Assembly: GCF_003086795.1 (NCBI RefSeq) | Contig: NZ_CP026003.1 | Span: 950,503 to 1,014,502, forward strand | Length of the DNA: 64,000 bases | Direction: 5' to 3' | Origin: Stenotrophomonas sp. SAU14A_NAIMI4_5 | Lineage (GTDB): Bacteria; Pseudomonadota; Gammaproteobacteria; Xanthomonadales; Xanthomonadaceae | Part shown: in pieces, positions 1-10,854 of the stretch | How positions within the stretch are numbered: position 1 is the first letter of the stretch | Layout of the letters: the number at the start of each line of letters is the position of its first letter | Notes under the pieces: generated by a model | Told to the model about the DNA's origin: nothing | The model's database searches: none | What the model saw: only the letters and a program-made list of their open reading frames with translations | Program-made: the position numbers and the translations under genes

Positions 1-1
1 C

Positions 2-2494
2 CTGCTGGCTGAAATCCTGCCGGAAGGCCTGCCGTTTGCGCTGGCCAACACCGAGCTGACCAAGAAGAACATCAGCCGCCTGATCAACTCCAGCTACCGC
101 CAGCTGGGTCTGAAGGACACGGTCGTGTTCGCCGACAAGCTGATGTACACCGGCTTCGCTTACGCGACCCGCGCCGGCGTTTCCATCGGCATCGACGACA
201 TGCTGATCCCGGACGAGAAGAAGGGCATCCTCACCGAGGCCGAAGCCGAAGTGCTGGAAATCCAGGAGCAGTACCAGTCGGGCCTGGTCACCGCCGGCGA
301 GCGCTACAACAAGGTGGTCGACATCTGGTCGCGCACCAATGAGCGCATCGCCAAGGCGATGATGGACACCATCGGTACCGAGAAGGTCGTCAATGCCAAG
401 GGCGAGACCATCGACCAGAAGTCGATGAACTCGCTGTACATCATGGCCGACTCCGGTGCGCGTGGTTCGCAGGCGCAGATCCGTCAGCTGGCCGGCATGC
501 GTGGCCTGATGGCGCGTCCGGATGGCTCGATCATCGAGACGCCCATCAAGGCGAACTTCCGCGAAGGCCTGAACGTGCAGGAGTACTTCAACTCCACCCA
601 CGGTGCCCGTAAGGGTCTGGCCGATACCGCGCTGAAGACCGCGAACTCGGGTTACCTGACCCGTCGTCTGGTCGACGTCGCGCAGGACGTGGTCATCACC
701 GAGGTGGATTGCGGTACCACCGAAGGCCTGATCATGACCCCGATCGTGGAAGGCGGCGACGTGGTCGAGCCGTTGAAGGATCGCGTGCTGGGTCGCGTGG
801 TTGCCGAGGACGTGTTCCTGCCGGGCAACGACGAAGATCCGATCGTCACCCGCAACACCCTGCTGGACGAAGCCTGGGTCGCCAAGCTTGAAGACGCCGG
901 CGTGCAGAGCATCAAGGTGCGTTCGACGATCTCGTGCGAATCGGCCTTCGGTGTCTGTGGTCGCTGCTACGGCCGCGATCTGGCCCGTGGCCACCTGGTC
1001 AACATCGGTGAAGCGGTCGGCGTCATCGCCGCCCAGTCCATCGGTGAGCCGGGTACCCAGCTGACCATGCGTACGTTCCACATCGGTGGTGCGGCGTCGC
1101 GAGCTGCTGCGGTCGACAACATCACCGTCAAGACCACCGGCTCGGTCAAGTTCAGCAACCTCAAGTCGGTCGAGCACGCCAGCGGCTCGCTGGTGGCAGT
1201 GTCGCGTTCGGGCGAAATCTCGGTGCTCGATGCCCACGGCCGTGAGCGTGAGCGTTACAAGCTGCCGTACGGTGCGACCATCACCTCGAAGGACGGTGAT
1301 GCGATCAAGGCTGGCCAGACCGTGGCCAACTGGGATCCGCATAACCACCCGATCGTGTCGGAAGTTGCCGGCTTCATCCGCTTCATCGACTTCGTCGACG
1401 GCATCACCGTCATCGAGAAGACCGACGAGCTGACCGGCCTCGCTTCGCGCGAAATCACCGATCCGAAGCGTCGTGGTGCCCAGGCCAAGGACCTGCGCCC
1501 GATCGTGCGCATCGTCGACGCCAAGGGCAACGACCTGTCCATCCCGGGCACCGATCTGCCGGCGCAGTACCTGCTGCCGCCGCGTTCGATCGTCAACCTG
1601 CAGGACGGCGCCGCAGTGGGCGTGGGCGACGTCGTCGCCAAGATCCCGCAGGAAGCGTCGAAGACCCGCGACATCACCGGTGGTCTGCCGCGCGTGGCCG
1701 ATCTGTTCGAAGCCCGCAAGCCGAAGGATCCGGCAGTGCTGGCCGAGCGTTCGGGCATCATCAGCTTCGGCAAGGACACCAAGGGCAAGCAGCGCCTGAT
1801 CATCAAGGACACCGATGGTTCGGAACACGAAGAGCTGATCCCGAAGTACCGCCAGGTCATCGTGTTCGAAGGCGAGCATGTCACCAAGGGTGAAACCATC
1901 GTGGACGGCGAGCCGAGCCCGCAGGATATCCTGCGTCTGCTGGGTGTCGAACCGCTGGCTGCCTACCTGGTGAAGGAAATCCAGGACGTGTACCGCCTGC
2001 AGGGCGTGAAGATCAACGACAAGCACATCGAGGTCATCACCCGCCAGATGCTGCGCAAGGTCGAGATCACCGACCAGGGCAGCAGCAAGTTCCTGAACGG
2101 CGAACAGGTGGAGCGCCAGCGCGTAATCGAGGAGAATGCGCGCCTGTCGACCCGCAACGAGCTGCCGGCGCACTTCGATCCGGTCCTGCTGGGTATCACC
2201 AAGGCATCGCTGGCGACCGAATCGTTCATCTCGGCCGCTTCGTTCCAGGAAACCACCCGCGTGCTGACCGAAGCTGCCGTCCGCGGCACCAAGGACAACC
2301 TGCGCGGCCTGAAGGAAAACGTCATCGTCGGCCGCCTGATCCCGGCCGGTACCGGTCTGTCGTACCACAGCAGCCGCCGCCGCGGCGCTTCGGGTCTCAC
2401 CGACTCGGAGATGCAGGCCCTGACCGGCACCCCGGCAGCCGTTGAAGCTCCGGCCATCGAAGCCGAAGCTGAACAGGCGTCTGGCGAAGAATGA
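2..2494 (+). CDS. rpoC: RNA polymerase beta' subunit, C-terminal part (5' end outside window)
   Basis: C-terminal 830 residues of the largest RNA polymerase subunit; the reading frame is open from base 2, so the start lies upstream of the window. Visible landmarks are the second zinc site (Cys codons at 710, 935, 956 and 965, giving a CX6CX2C cluster after a distant first Cys) and the catalytic trigger loop (LTMRTFH, 1061-1081). The protein ends in an acidic, alanine-rich tail. It is followed by a SMAG hairpin and then the promoter of the str operon, so rpoC closes the rpoBC operon. No sign of disruption. Confidence 0.99.
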   Translation: MLAEILPEGLPFALANTELTKKNISRLINSSYRQLGLKDTVVFADKLMYTGFAYATRAGVSIGIDDMLIPDEKKGILTEAEAEVLEIQEQYQSGLVTAGERYNKVVDIWSRTNERIAKAMMDTIGTEKVVNAKGETIDQKSMNSLYIMADSGARGSQAQIRQLAGMRGLMARPDGSIIETPIKANFREGLNVQEYFNSTHGARKGLADTALKTANSGYLTRRLVDVAQDVVITEVDCGTTEGLIMTPIVEGGDVVEPLKDRVLGRVVAEDVFLPGNDEDPIVTRNTLLDEAWVAKLEDAGVQSIKVRSTISCESAFGVCGRCYGRDLARGHLVNIGEAVGVIAAQSIGEPGTQLTMRTFHIGGAASRAAAVDNITVKTTGSVKFSNLKSVEHASGSLVAVSRSGEISVLDAHGRERERYKLPYGATITSKDGDAIKAGQTVANWDPHNHPIVSEVAGFIRFIDFVDGITVIEKTDELTGLASREITDPKRRGAQAKDLRPIVRIVDAKGNDLSIPGTDLPAQYLLPPRSIVNLQDGAAVGVGDVVAKIPQEASKTRDITGGLPRVADLFEARKPKDPAVLAERSGIISFGKDTKGKQRLIIKDTDGSEHEELIPKYRQVIVFEGEHVTKGETIVDGEPSPQDILRLLGVEPLAAYLVKEIQDVYRLQGVKINDKHIEVITRQMLRKVEITDQGSSKFLNGEQVERQRVIEENARLSTRNELPAHFDPVLLGITKASLATESFISAASFQETTRVLTEAAVRGTKDNLRGLKENVIVGRLIPAGTGLSYHSSRRRGASGLTDSEMQALTGTPAAVEAPAIEAEAEQASGEE

Positions 2495-2511
2495 GGTATC
2501 AGGTCCGGCCG

Positions 2512-2535
2512 GTAGAGTCGAGCTTGCTCGACTGC
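2512..2535 (+). repeat. SMAG-type palindrome after rpoC
   Basis: GTAG-headed palindrome (GTAGAGTCGAGC-TTGCTCGAC) 17 bp after the rpoC stop, nested in a weaker GGCCGG/CCGGTCGG outer pairing. As RNA it would fold into a tight hairpin and could help end rpoC transcription, but no T-tract follows. The GTAG head plus palindrome is the hallmark of SMAG repeats of Stenotrophomonas. Confidence 0.75.
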
Positions 2536-2657
2536 ACCGGTCGGCCATTGGGAAAGGGCAGGGGGATCGTCCGCGATCCACCCGGTCAACCTGAACGGGG
2601 TGCACGGAGGCTCCCCAGTAACGTTCCAGGATCAGGAACGGGCTTGACAGGAGGCGT

Positions 2658-2687
2658 TTGACTGCTTTCCTGACAGGTTGCTACAAT
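2658..2687 (+). promoter_or_regulatory. Predicted sigma70 promoter of the str operon
   Basis: TTGACT (2658-2663), 18-bp spacer, TACAAT (2682-2687). It lies in the rpoC-rpsL gap and would start transcripts near 2694, giving a leader of about 84 nt before rpsL. This means str can be transcribed independently of rpoBC. Confidence 0.75.
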
Positions 2688-2697
2688 CGTCTGTCTC

Positions 2698-2721
2698 AGC
2701 AGGCCAGAATTTTGGCCTGCT
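2698..2721 (+). promoter_or_regulatory. 5' leader hairpin of the str operon
   Basis: AGCAGGCC (2698-2705), 8-nt loop, GGCCTGCT (2714-2721), then TTTAAC. It starts about 5 nt after the predicted transcription start. A very similar stem occurs in the S10 and rpsH leaders, so it may be a shared 5'-end stabiliser, attenuator or protein-binding site; which one is not known. Confidence 0.6.
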
Positions 2722-2777
2722 TTAACATTTCCGCATCTCTGGCCGGATTTCCGGCCACCAATCAGAAGAACCTACTG

Positions 2778-3152
2778 ATGGCGACGATCAACCAGCTGGT
2801 CCGCAAGCCGCGGCAAGCTACTACGTACAAGAGTGCCTCGCCGGCGCTCGACAAGTGCCCGCAGCGCCGTGGCGTCTGCACGCGCGTTTACACCACCACC
2901 CCGAAGAAGCCGAACTCGGCTCTCCGCAAGGTTGCCAAGGTCCGCCTGACCAACCAGGAAGAAGTCATTTCCTACATCGGCGGCGAAGGCCACAACCTGC
3001 AGGAGCACTCCGTGGTCCTGATCCGTGGCGGTCGCGTCAAGGATCTGCCGGGTGTGCGTTACCACACCGTTCGTGGCTCGCTCGACGCCGCCGGCGTTGC
3101 CAAGCGTCGCCAGGCCCGTTCCAAGTACGGCGCCAAGCGTCCGAAGGCATAA
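2778..3152 (+). CDS. rpsL: 30S ribosomal protein S12
   Basis: Decoding-centre protein of the small subunit, 124 aa, the family's normal length. I chose ATG 2778 ([13 protein letters not shown]), which matches known S12 N-termini; the upstream in-frame extension lies in the leader. The two loops that carry streptomycin-resistance mutations read PKKPNS and VKDLPGVR, that is wild type at both lysines. First gene of the str operon, 12 bp before rpsG. Confidence 0.99.
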
Positions 3153-3164
3153 GGAGAGACCACT

Positions 3165-3632
3165 ATGTCGCGTAAGGGTAATACTCCGCAGCGTTCCGTC
3201 CTGCCGGATCCGAAGCACGGAAGCGAAACCATCGCCCGTTTCATCAACATGGTCATGCTGAGCGGCAAGAAGTCCGTCGCTGAGAAGATCGTCTACGGTG
3301 CCATGGACGTCATCGCCGAGAAGAACGCCAACTCGATCGAGCTGGTGCAGAAGGCTCTGGACAACGTCGCTCCGGCGGTCGAAGTGAAGTCGCGCCGTGT
3401 CGGTGGTGCCACCTACCAGGTGCCGGTCGAAGTGCGTGCATCGCGCAAGATGGCCCTGGCCATGCGCTGGCTGATCGACTCCGCGCGCAAGCGTGGTGAG
3501 AACACCATGCCGAAGAAGCTGGCTGCTGAACTGATCGACGCCTCGGAAAACCGTGGCGGCGCCATCAAGAAGCGCGAAGAAACCCACCGCATGGCCGAAG
3601 CCAACAAGGCCTTCGCCCACTACCGCTGGTGA
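3165..3632 (+). CDS. rpsG: 30S ribosomal protein S7
   Basis: Primary binder of the 16S rRNA 3' major domain and, in E. coli, the autogenous repressor of the str operon. 155 aa, full length, starting [20 protein letters not shown]. Preceded by a GGAGAG Shine-Dalgarno. The unusually long 138-nt gap to fusA contains two stem-loops, so any S7-mediated control could act there rather than in the rpsL-rpsG gap (12 nt), which is too short for an E. coli-style site. Confidence 0.99.
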   Translation: MSRKGNTPQRSVLPDPKHGSETIARFINMVMLSGKKSVAEKIVYGAMDVIAEKNANSIELVQKALDNVAPAVEVKSRRVGGATYQVPVEVRASRKMALAMRWLIDSARKRGENTMPKKLAAELIDASENRGGAIKKREETHRMAEANKAFAHYRW

Positions 3633-3658
3633 GTTTGACGGCCTTGTAAAACAGGCAG

Positions 3659-3736
3659 GGCGGCACCACATCGGTGCTGCCTCGCGGCCCCGGAAGGGCT
3701 GCGCCAATCCGAAGGCCGCCGCAAGGCGGCGTTCGG
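3659..3736 (+). promoter_or_regulatory. Two stem-loops in the rpsG-fusA spacer
   Basis: Hairpin 1 pairs GGCGGCACC (3659-3667) with GGTGCTGCC (3673-3681). Hairpin 2 pairs GCCGCC (3715-3720) with GGCGGC (3725-3730) over a GCAA tetraloop, and is extended by CCGAA/TTCGG on the outside. No T-run follows, so this is more likely a translational or RNA-stability element than a terminator. Confidence 0.4.
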
Positions 3737-3770
3737 CCATCCGAAATCCAAGAAATCTGAGAGGCTCCCC

Positions 3771-5912
3771 GTGGCCCGTTCCACTCCCATCGAGCGTTAC
3801 CGTAACTTCGGCATCATGGCTCACATCGATGCCGGCAAGACCACCACGTCCGAGCGCATCCTGTTCTACACCGGCAAGAGCCACAAGATCGGTGAAGTGC
3901 ACGACGGCGCCGCCACCATGGACTGGATGGAGCAGGAGCAGGAGCGTGGCATCACGATCCAGTCCGCTGCCACCACCGCGTTCTGGAAGGGCATGGACAA
4001 GTCCCTGCCGGAGCACCGCTTCAACATCATCGACACCCCCGGGCACGTTGACTTCACCATCGAAGTCGAGCGTTCGCTGCGCGTGCTCGATGGCGCGGTG
4101 TTCGTGCTGTGTGCCGTCGGTGGCGTGCAGCCGCAGTCGGAAACCGTGTGGCGCCAGGCCAACCGTTACAAGGTGCCGCGCATTGCGTTCGTCAACAAGA
4201 TGGACCGCACCGGCGCCAACTTCTACAAGGTCCGTGACCAGCTGAAGGCCAAGCTCGGCGCTGTCGCCGTGCCGATGCAGCTGCCGATCGGTGCCGAGGA
4301 CGGCTTCAAGGGCGTCGTCGACCTGCTGAAGATGAAGGCCATCCATTGGGATGAAGCCTCGCAGGGCATGAAGTTCGAATACGGCGACATCCCGGCCGAC
4401 CTGCAGGAAAAGGCTGAAGAAGCCCGTACCTTCATGATCGAAACCGCGGCTGAAGCCAGCGAAGAGCTGATGGAAAAGTACCTGGGCGGCGAAGAGCTGG
4501 CCGAGGCTGAAATCATCAACGCGCTGCGTACCCGTACCCTGGCCACCGAAATCGTCCCGATGTACTGCGGTTCGGCGTTCAAGAACAAGGGCGTGCAGGC
4601 CATGCTGGACGGCGTGATCCAGCTGCTGCCGTCGCCGGTCGACGTGCCGGACGTGACCGGTACCGACGTGGATGACGAAAACGTCGCCATGACCCGCAAG
4701 TCCGACGACAAGGCTCCGTTCTCGTCGCTGGCCTTCAAGATCATCACCGACCCGTTCGTCGGCGCGCTGACCTTCTTCCGTGTCTACTCGGGCACCCTGA
4801 ACGGTGGCGACACCGTCCTGAACTCGGTGAAGGGCAAGAAGGAGCGCATCGGCCGCATCCTGCAGATGCATTCGAACAACCGCGAAGAAATCAAGGAAGT
4901 TCTGGCTGGTGACATCGCCGCTGCCGTGGGCCTGAAGGACACCACCACCGGTGACACCCTGTGCTCGATCGACCAGCCGATCATCCTGGAGCGCATGACG
5001 TTCCCGGAACCGGTGATCTCGATGGCTGTCGAGCCGAAGACCAAGTCGGACCAGGAAAAGATGGGTCTGGCCCTGGGCCGTCTGGCGCAGGAAGATCCGT
5101 CGTTCCGCGTCAAGACCGACGAAGAATCCGGCCAGACCATCATCTCGGGCATGGGCGAGCTGCACCTGGACATCATCGTCGACCGCCTGAAGCGCGAGTT
5201 CAACGTTGAAGCCAACGTCGGCGCGCCGCAGGTTGCCTACCGCGAAACCATCACCCTGGCCGACGTCAAGTCGGACTACAAGCACGCCAAGCAGTCCGGT
5301 GGTAAGGGTCAGTACGGTCACGTCGTGATCGAGCTGTCGCCGATCACCGCTGAAGACCGCGCCGATGCGAAGATCGCTCCGCTGATCAAGGACGACTTCC
5401 TGTTCGTCAATGACATCACCGGCGGCGTGATTCCGAAGGAATTCATTCCTTCGATCGAAAAGGGCCTGCGCGAAACCATCACCAGCGGTCCGCTGGCTGG
5501 CTTCCCGGTGGTGGACGTGAAGGTCAAGCTGGTCTTCGGTTCGTACCACGACGTCGACTCCTCGGAAATGGCGTTCAAGCTGGCATCGTCGATGGCCTTC
5601 AAGCAGGGCTTCGCCAAGGCCAAGCCGGTGCTGCTGGAGCCGATCATGAAGGTCGAGATCGTGACCCCGGAGGATTACCAGGGTGACGTGATGGGCGACG
5701 TGAGCCGTCGTCGCGGCGTGCTGCAGGGTTCCGACACCACCGGTGACGGCTCCGCTTCGATCATCAACGCGATGATCCCGCTGGGTGAAATGTTCGGTTA
5801 CGCCACTGCGCTGCGTTCGCAGACCCAGGGCCGCGCCACCTTCACCATGGAATTCGACCATTACGAGCCGGCGCCGAACAACATCGCCGAAGCCGTCATG
5901 AAGAAGGGCTGA
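3771..5912 (+). CDS. fusA: Elongation factor G
   Basis: Translocation GTPase, 713 aa. Visible G motifs: AHIDAGKTT (P-loop), RGITI switch I, DTPGH and NKMD. GTG start at 3771 with a GAGAGG ribosome site just upstream; [22 protein letters not shown] is the usual N-terminal context. It lies between rpsG and tuf, the standard str order. Complete. Confidence 0.99.
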   Translation: MARSTPIERYRNFGIMAHIDAGKTTTSERILFYTGKSHKIGEVHDGAATMDWMEQEQERGITIQSAATTAFWKGMDKSLPEHRFNIIDTPGHVDFTIEVERSLRVLDGAVFVLCAVGGVQPQSETVWRQANRYKVPRIAFVNKMDRTGANFYKVRDQLKAKLGAVAVPMQLPIGAEDGFKGVVDLLKMKAIHWDEASQGMKFEYGDIPADLQEKAEEARTFMIETAAEASEELMEKYLGGEELAEAEIINALRTRTLATEIVPMYCGSAFKNKGVQAMLDGVIQLLPSPVDVPDVTGTDVDDENVAMTRKSDDKAPFSSLAFKIITDPFVGALTFFRVYSGTLNGGDTVLNSVKGKKERIGRILQMHSNNREEIKEVLAGDIAAAVGLKDTTTGDTLCSIDQPIILERMTFPEPVISMAVEPKTKSDQEKMGLALGRLAQEDPSFRVKTDEESGQTIISGMGELHLDIIVDRLKREFNVEANVGAPQVAYRETITLADVKSDYKHAKQSGGKGQYGHVVIELSPITAEDRADAKIAPLIKDDFLFVNDITGGVIPKEFIPSIEKGLRETITSGPLAGFPVVDVKVKLVFGSYHDVDSSEMAFKLASSMAFKQGFAKAKPVLLEPIMKVEIVTPEDYQGDVMGDVSRRRGVLQGSDTTGDGSASIINAMIPLGEMFGYATALRSQTQGRATFTMEFDHYEPAPNNIAEAVMKKG

Positions 5913-5963
5913 GCCTCGCTCAGCCTCTCCTGAAAACACTTACGACAATCAAGGGATACAACA

Positions 5964-7154
5964 ATGGCAAAGGGTAAGTTCGAGCGCACCAAGCCGCACG
6001 TCAACGTCGGCACCATCGGTCACGTCGATCATGGCAAGACCACGCTGACCGCCGCGCTGACCAAGATCGGCGCCGAGCGCTTCGGCGGCGAGTTCAAGGA
6101 TTACTCGGCAATCGACGCTGCTCCGGAAGAGAAGGCTCGTGGTATCACGATCTCGACCGCGCACGTCGAATACGAATCCACCACCCGTCACTACGCCCAC
6201 GTCGATTGCCCGGGCCATGCTGACTACGTCAAGAACATGATCACCGGTGCCGCCCAGATGGACGGCGCGATCCTGGTGTGCTCGGCCGCTGACGGCCCGA
6301 TGCCGCAGACCCGCGAGCACATCCTGCTGTCGCGTCAGGTCGGCGTGCCGTACATCGTCGTGTTCCTGAACAAGGCCGACATGGTTGACGATGCCGAGCT
6401 GCTGGAACTGGTCGAAATGGAAGTCCGCGAGCTGCTGAGCAAGTACGACTTCCCGGGCGACGACACCCCGATCATCTCGGGTTCGGCCCGTCTGGCGCTG
6501 GAAGGCGACCAGAGCGACATCGGCGTGCCGGCCGTGATCAAGCTGGTCGATGCTCTCGACAGCTGGATCCCGACCCCGGAGCGTGACGTCGACAAGCCGT
6601 TCCTGATGCCGGTGGAAGACGTGTTCTCGATCTCGGGCCGCGGCACCGTGGTGACCGGTCGTATCGAGCGCGGCGTGATCAAGGTCGGCGAAGAAATCGA
6701 AATCGTCGGCATCCGTCCGGTGCAGAAGACCACCGTGACCGGCGTCGAAATGTTCCGCAAGCTGCTGGACCAGGGCCAGGCAGGCGACAACGCCGGTCTG
6801 CTGCTGCGCGGCACCAAGCGTGACGACGTCGAGCGTGGCCAGGTCCTGGCCAAGCCGGGTTCGATCAAGCCGCACACCAAGTTCGACGCCGAAGTCTACG
6901 TGCTGTCGAAGGACGAGGGCGGCCGTCACACCCCGTTCTTCAAGGGCTACCGTCCGCAGTTCTACTTCCGTACCACCGACATCACCGGTGCGGTTGAACT
7001 GCCGGAAGGCGTCGAGATGGTGATGCCGGGCGACAACATCAAGATGGTTGTCACCCTGATCAACCCGGTCGCAATGGACGCCGGCCTGCGCTTCGCAATC
7101 CGCGAAGGTGGCCGTACCGTCGGCGCCGGTGTGGTCTCCACCATCATCGAGTAA
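5964..7154 (+). CDS. tuf: Elongation factor Tu
   Basis: Delivers aminoacyl-tRNA to the ribosome. 396 aa with [19 protein letters not shown] and NKAD GTPase motifs and the two C-terminal beta-barrel domains (ending [10 protein letters not shown]). Last gene of the str operon. Many gammaproteobacteria have a second tuf near secE-nusG; that region is outside the window. Confidence 0.99.
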   Translation: MAKGKFERTKPHVNVGTIGHVDHGKTTLTAALTKIGAERFGGEFKDYSAIDAAPEEKARGITISTAHVEYESTTRHYAHVDCPGHADYVKNMITGAAQMDGAILVCSAADGPMPQTREHILLSRQVGVPYIVVFLNKADMVDDAELLELVEMEVRELLSKYDFPGDDTPIISGSARLALEGDQSDIGVPAVIKLVDALDSWIPTPERDVDKPFLMPVEDVFSISGRGTVVTGRIERGVIKVGEEIEIVGIRPVQKTTVTGVEMFRKLLDQGQAGDNAGLLLRGTKRDDVERGQVLAKPGSIKPHTKFDAEVYVLSKDEGGRHTPFFKGYRPQFYFRTTDITGAVELPEGVEMVMPGDNIKMVVTLINPVAMDAGLRFAIREGGRTVGAGVVSTIIE

Positions 7155-7168
7155 TCTGCTACACTCTG

Positions 7169-7202
7169 CGCCCCGATGTTGCCTGGGTAGGGCATCGGGG
7201 CG
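7169..7202 (+). terminator. Stem-loop after tuf
   Basis: Perfect 10-bp stem CGCCCCGATG / CATCGGGGCG with a 14-nt loop, 15 bp after the tuf stop. No T-tract follows, so it is either a partial, factor-dependent terminator or a 3'-end protector. Confidence 0.55.
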
Positions 7203-7292
7203 TATCAAACGGGAAAGTAGGCACAGGATGTGCCTTGTGTTCCCCGGACCAGGAAGGGTCAATGCCATTCAGGCGGCGTCAACAGGAAACTG

Positions 7293-7321
7293 TTGACAGC
7301 TGCCTTGCGTGCCATTATGCT
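7293..7321 (+). promoter_or_regulatory. Predicted sigma70 promoter of the S10 operon
   Basis: Near-consensus TTGACA (7293-7298), 17-bp spacer, TATGCT (7316-7321). Transcription would start near 7328 and give a leader of about 160 nt before rpsJ. This is one of the clearest promoters in the window. Confidence 0.85.
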
Positions 7322-7331
7322 TCGTCGTCTG

Positions 7332-7355
7332 GGCAGGCCTGTTTCTAGGTCTGCC
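7332..7355 (+). promoter_or_regulatory. 5' leader hairpin of the S10 operon
   Basis: GGCAGGCCT (7332-7340), 6-nt loop, AGGTCTGCC (7347-7355), with one G-U pair, then TACG and TTTTT (7360-7364). It begins about 4 nt after the predicted start. The stem matches those of the str and rpsH leaders. The following T-run makes an attenuator possible. In E. coli the S10 leader is the target of L4, but this structure is shorter and not obviously homologous. The remaining 120 nt before rpsJ show no other strong motif. Confidence 0.6.
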
Positions 7356-7486
7356 TACGTTTTTGAGGTCTACGGATTGACCTTGTCGGCCTGCAGGAGT
7401 GCGGGCCGTCCGTATTCAGGGATTTCATGGGACAAAGCAACCCAGAGGCTTTGTCTGTCGCTCTTTTAACGAAGGAACCTACCGCC

Positions 7487-7798
7487 ATGGCGGACCAAAA
7501 GATCCGGATCCGGCTGAAAGCGTTCGATCATCGTCTGATCGACCGTTCGGCCAGCGAGATCGTTGAGACGGCCAAGCGGACCGGCGCGCAAGTGCGTGGC
7601 CCGATCCCGCTGCCGACCAAGATCGAGCGTTACACCATCCTCGTCTCCCCGCACGTCGACAAGGACGCGCGTGACCAGTACGAGACCCGCACGCACAAGC
7701 GCGTGCTCGATATCGTTGACCCGAATGACAAGACCGTGGACGCGCTGATGAAGCTCGAACTGGCTGCCGGCGTCGACGTTCAGATCAAGCTGACCTGA
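7487..7798 (+). CDS. rpsJ: 30S ribosomal protein S10
   Basis: 103 aa; head protein of the 30S subunit and, as NusE, a transcription antitermination factor. I chose ATG 7487 ([19 protein letters not shown]), which matches the family; the longer in-frame extension lies in the leader. A GAAGGA ribosome site precedes it. First gene of the S10 operon. Confidence 0.99.
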   Translation: MADQKIRIRLKAFDHRLIDRSASEIVETAKRTGAQVRGPIPLPTKIERYTILVSPHVDKDARDQYETRTHKRVLDIVDPNDKTVDALMKLELAAGVDVQIKLT

Positions 7799-7809
7799 GG
7801 ACTACGACC

Positions 7810-8460
7810 ATGACGAAGAAGTATTCGTTGGGCTTCGTGGGCCGCAAGGCTGGCATGAGCCGCGTGTTCACCGAAGATGGCCGCTCCATCCCGGTGACCC
7901 TGATCGAAGCAACCCCCAACCGCATCGCGCAGATCAAGACCGTCGAAACCGACGGCTACAGCGCCGTGCAGGTGACCGTCGGCGCTCGTCGCGCTGCCCT
8001 GGTCAACAAGCCGGAAGCCGGCCACTTCGCCAAGGCGAAGGTGGAAGCGGGTCGTGGCCTGTGGGAATTCCGCGTTGAAGACGCGCAGCTCGGCGATTTC
8101 GCCGTTGGCGGCGAAGTCAAGGCGGACATCTTTGAAGTCGGCCAGATCGTCGACGTCCAGGGTGTCACCAAGGGTAAGGGCTTCCAGGGCACCATCAAGC
8201 GCTACAACTTCCGTATGGGTGACGCTACCCACGGTAACTCGCTGTCGCATCGCGCGCCGGGTTCGCTGGGTCAGCGCCAGACGCCGGGTCGCGTGTTCCC
8301 GGGCAAGAAGATGTCCGGTCACATGGGCTCCGTGCAGCAGAGCACCCAGAACCTGGAAGTTGTCAAGGTCGACGTCGAACGCGGTCTGATCGCGGTTCGC
8401 GGCGCCGTTCCGGGCGCGGCGGGTGGCGACGTGATCGTCCGTCCGGCGAGCAAGGCATAA
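7810..8460 (+). CDS. rplC: 50S ribosomal protein L3
   Basis: 216 aa. Starts [20 protein letters not shown] and contains the long loop that reaches the peptidyl-transferase centre (around [14 protein letters not shown] and the following [17 protein letters not shown]). It binds the 5' end of domain VI of 23S rRNA and nucleates assembly. 11 bp after rpsJ. Confidence 0.99.
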   Translation: MTKKYSLGFVGRKAGMSRVFTEDGRSIPVTLIEATPNRIAQIKTVETDGYSAVQVTVGARRAALVNKPEAGHFAKAKVEAGRGLWEFRVEDAQLGDFAVGGEVKADIFEVGQIVDVQGVTKGKGFQGTIKRYNFRMGDATHGNSLSHRAPGSLGQRQTPGRVFPGKKMSGHMGSVQQSTQNLEVVKVDVERGLIAVRGAVPGAAGGDVIVRPASKA

Positions 8461-8472
8461 GGAGAGATGACG

Positions 8473-9078
8473 ATGGAACTCGTTATCACGGGTAGCAACA
8501 ACAAGGTCTCGGTCTCCGACGCCGTGTTCGGTCGCGATTTCAGCGAAGATCTGGTCCACCAGGTCGTCGTTGCTTACCGCAACGCCGGTCGCGCCGGCAC
8601 CAAGGCGCAGAAGACTCGCTCCGAAGTGGCAGGTACCACCAAGAAGTCGAAGAAGCAGAAGGGCGGCGGCGCGCGTCATGGCGCACTGACGGCTCCGATC
8701 TTCGTCGGCGGCGGTGTCACCTTCGCGGCAAAGCCGCGCAGCTTCGAGCAGAAGGTCAATCGTAAGCAGTACCGTGCCGCCATGTGCGCGATCCTGTCCG
8801 AGCTGAACCGTCAGGGCCGTCTGACCATCGTGGAGTCCTTCGATGTCGAAGTGACCAACACGAAGGGTCTGATCGCCAAGCTGGCCGGCCTGGAAGTGGG
8901 CAAGCGCCCGCTGATCGTCACTGAAGAAGCCTCCGAGCACCTGTACCTGTCCGCTCGCAATCTGCCGTACGTGCAGGTGCGTGACGTCCAGGGTCTGGAC
9001 CCGGTGTCGCTGGTCGGTGCCGACACGGTCGTCATCACCGCTGATGCGGTCAAGAAGGTCGAGGAGTGGCTGGCATGA
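8473..9078 (+). CDS. rplD: 50S ribosomal protein L4
   Basis: 201 aa; lines the exit tunnel and, in E. coli, represses the S10 operon. Two in-frame ATGs exist (8467 and 8473). The AAGGAG at 8459-8464 is only 2 nt from the first but 8 nt from the second, and family members begin MELVI, so 8473 is chosen. The tunnel loop ([21 protein letters not shown]) is intact. The stop overlaps the rplW start. Confidence 0.98.
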
Positions 9079-9374
9079 ACAGCAACGAAAAAATCTTCAG
9101 CGTGCTGCGTGCCCCGCGTGTCTCCGAAAAGACCGCTCGCATTCAGGAACTTTCCAACCAGTATGCCTTCGAAGTTTCGAACGAAGCCACCAAAGCCGAT
9201 GTAAAGGCCGCGGTTGAGCAGCTGTTCGGCGTCAAGGTCGAGGCTGTCAACGTGGTCAACGTCAAGGGCAAGAACAAGTCCTTCCGTAACCGTGCTGGCC
9301 GCCGCGGCGATTGGCGTAAGGCGTACGTTCGCCTGGCCGACGGCCAGTCGATCGATGTAACGGCCAAGGCCTGA
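9075..9374 (+). CDS. rplW: 50S ribosomal protein L23
   Basis: 99 aa; forms part of the docking site for trigger factor and SRP at the tunnel exit. ATG 9075 overlaps the rplD stop as ATGA, implying translational coupling; the sequence opens [19 protein letters not shown]. Family length. Confidence 0.98.
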
Positions 9375-9384
9375 GGTACATCCC

Positions 9385-10212
9385 ATGCCATTGATGAAAT
9401 TCAAGCCCACTTCCCCCGGCCGCCGTTCGGCCGTGCGCGTGGTTACCCCCGACCTGCACAAGGGTGCTCCGCACGCCGCGCTGGTCGAGTCGCAGAGCCG
9501 CTCGGGTGGTCGTAACCACCATGGCCGCATCACCGTGCGTCACGTCGGTGGTGGTGCCAAGCAGCACTACCGCATCATCGACTTCAAGCGCAACAAGCTG
9601 GGCATCCCGGCGCGCGTGGAACGCATCGAATACGATCCGAACCGCACCGCCCACATCGCCCTGCTGTGCTACGTCGACGGCGAGCGTCGTTACATCATCG
9701 CCCCGAAGGGCCTGAAGGCTGGTGATCAGGTGATCGCTGGTTCGGACGCCCCGATCAAGGCGGGTAACACCCTGCCGCTGCGCAACATCCCGGTCGGTAC
9801 CACCATCCACTGCATCGAACTGAAGCCCGGCAAGGGCGCTCAGATCGCCCGCGCCGCTGGTGCGGCCGTGCAGCTGGTTGCCCGCGAAGGCATCTACGCC
9901 ACCCTGCGCCTGCGCTCGGGTGAAATGCGTAAGGTTCCGGTCGAGTGCTGCGCCACCATCGGCGAAGTCGGCAACGACGAGCACAGCCTGGAAAAGCTGG
10001 GCAAGGCCGGTGCCAAGCGTTGGCGCGGCGTCCGCCCGACCGTTCGTGGTGCTGCCATGAACCCGGTTGACCACCCGCACGGTGGTGGTGAGGCCAAGGC
10101 CGGCCAGGGTAATCCGCATCCGGTCACCCCGTGGGGTGTCCCGACCAAGGGTTACAAGACGCGCCATAACAAGCGCACTCAGCAGTTCATCGTCCGCGAT
10201 CGTAGGGGCTAA
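9385..10212 (+). CDS. rplB: 50S ribosomal protein L2
   Basis: 275 aa; needed for subunit association and peptidyl transfer. The highly conserved C-terminal stretch [14 protein letters not shown], which contains the key histidine, is visible, as is the N-terminal [13 protein letters not shown]. Full length. Confidence 0.99.
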
Positions 10213-10218
10213 TCGACC

Positions 10219-10488
10219 ATGGCACGTTCACTCAAGAAGGGCCCGTTTGTCGATCACCACCTGGTTGCTAAGGTGGCTGCCGCTGCGGGTAGCAAGCGTC
10301 CGGTCAAGACCTGGTCGCGTCGTTCGATGATCCTGCCTGACATGGTAGGCGTCACCATTGCCGTGCATAACGGCAAGAACCACATCCCGGTTCTCGTCAA
10401 CGAGAACATGGTCGGCCACAAGCTCGGCGAATTTGCCATCACCCGGACCTTCAAGGGTCACGGTGGTGACAAGAAGTCGGGTAAGTAA
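10219..10488 (+). CDS. rpsS: 30S ribosomal protein S19
   Basis: 89 aa; head protein that pairs with S13. Begins [15 protein letters not shown] and contains the family motif [20 protein letters not shown]. 6 bp after rplB. Confidence 0.99.
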   Translation: MARSLKKGPFVDHHLVAKVAAAAGSKRPVKTWSRRSMILPDMVGVTIAVHNGKNHIPVLVNENMVGHKLGEFAITRTFKGHGGDKKSGK

Positions 10489-10500
10489 GGAGAGATGACA

Positions 10501-10836
10501 ATGGAAGCGAAAGCCATCCTGCGCACTGCGCGCATCTCCCCGCAGAAGGCTCGTCTGGTCGCTGACCAGGTGCGCGGTCTGCCGGCCGAACGTGCGGTCA
10601 ACCTGCTGAAGTTCTCGGACAAGAAGGCTGCCCACCTGATCAAGAAGGTGGTGGAGTCGGCTATTGCAAATGCCGAGAACAACCAGGGCGCCGACGTCGA
10701 CGAGCTGAAGGTTCAGACCATCATGGTTGATGAAGGTCCGACCCTGAAGCGTTTCATGGCGCGGGCGAAAGGCCGCGGTACCCGCATCCTCAAGCGCACC
10801 AGCCACATCACTGTGGTTGTGGGCGCCGCCAAGTAA
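10501..10836 (+). CDS. rplV: 50S ribosomal protein L22
   Basis: 111 aa; its beta-hairpin forms the tunnel constriction with L4. Two in-frame ATGs (10495 and 10501); the AAGGAG ribosome site is about 2 nt before the first and 8 nt before the second, so [20 protein letters not shown] from 10501 is preferred, as for rplD. The hairpin ([16 protein letters not shown]) is intact. Confidence 0.98.
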   Translation: MEAKAILRTARISPQKARLVADQVRGLPAERAVNLLKFSDKKAAHLIKKVVESAIANAENNQGADVDELKVQTIMVDEGPTLKRFMARAKGRGTRILKRTSHITVVVGAAK

Positions 10837-10854
10837 GCGGATAAGGAAAAGACC

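Noticed and set aside
2778..3152. Streptomycin-resistance allele in rpsL
   Set aside because: Both mutation hot-spot lysines are wild type.
2772..5939. 1055-codon open frame on the - strand opposite rpsL, rpsG and fusA
   Set aside because: Antisense shadow of highly biased GC-rich genes; His/Asp/Arg/Leu-rich translation with no recognisable domain, while the + strand genes are certain.
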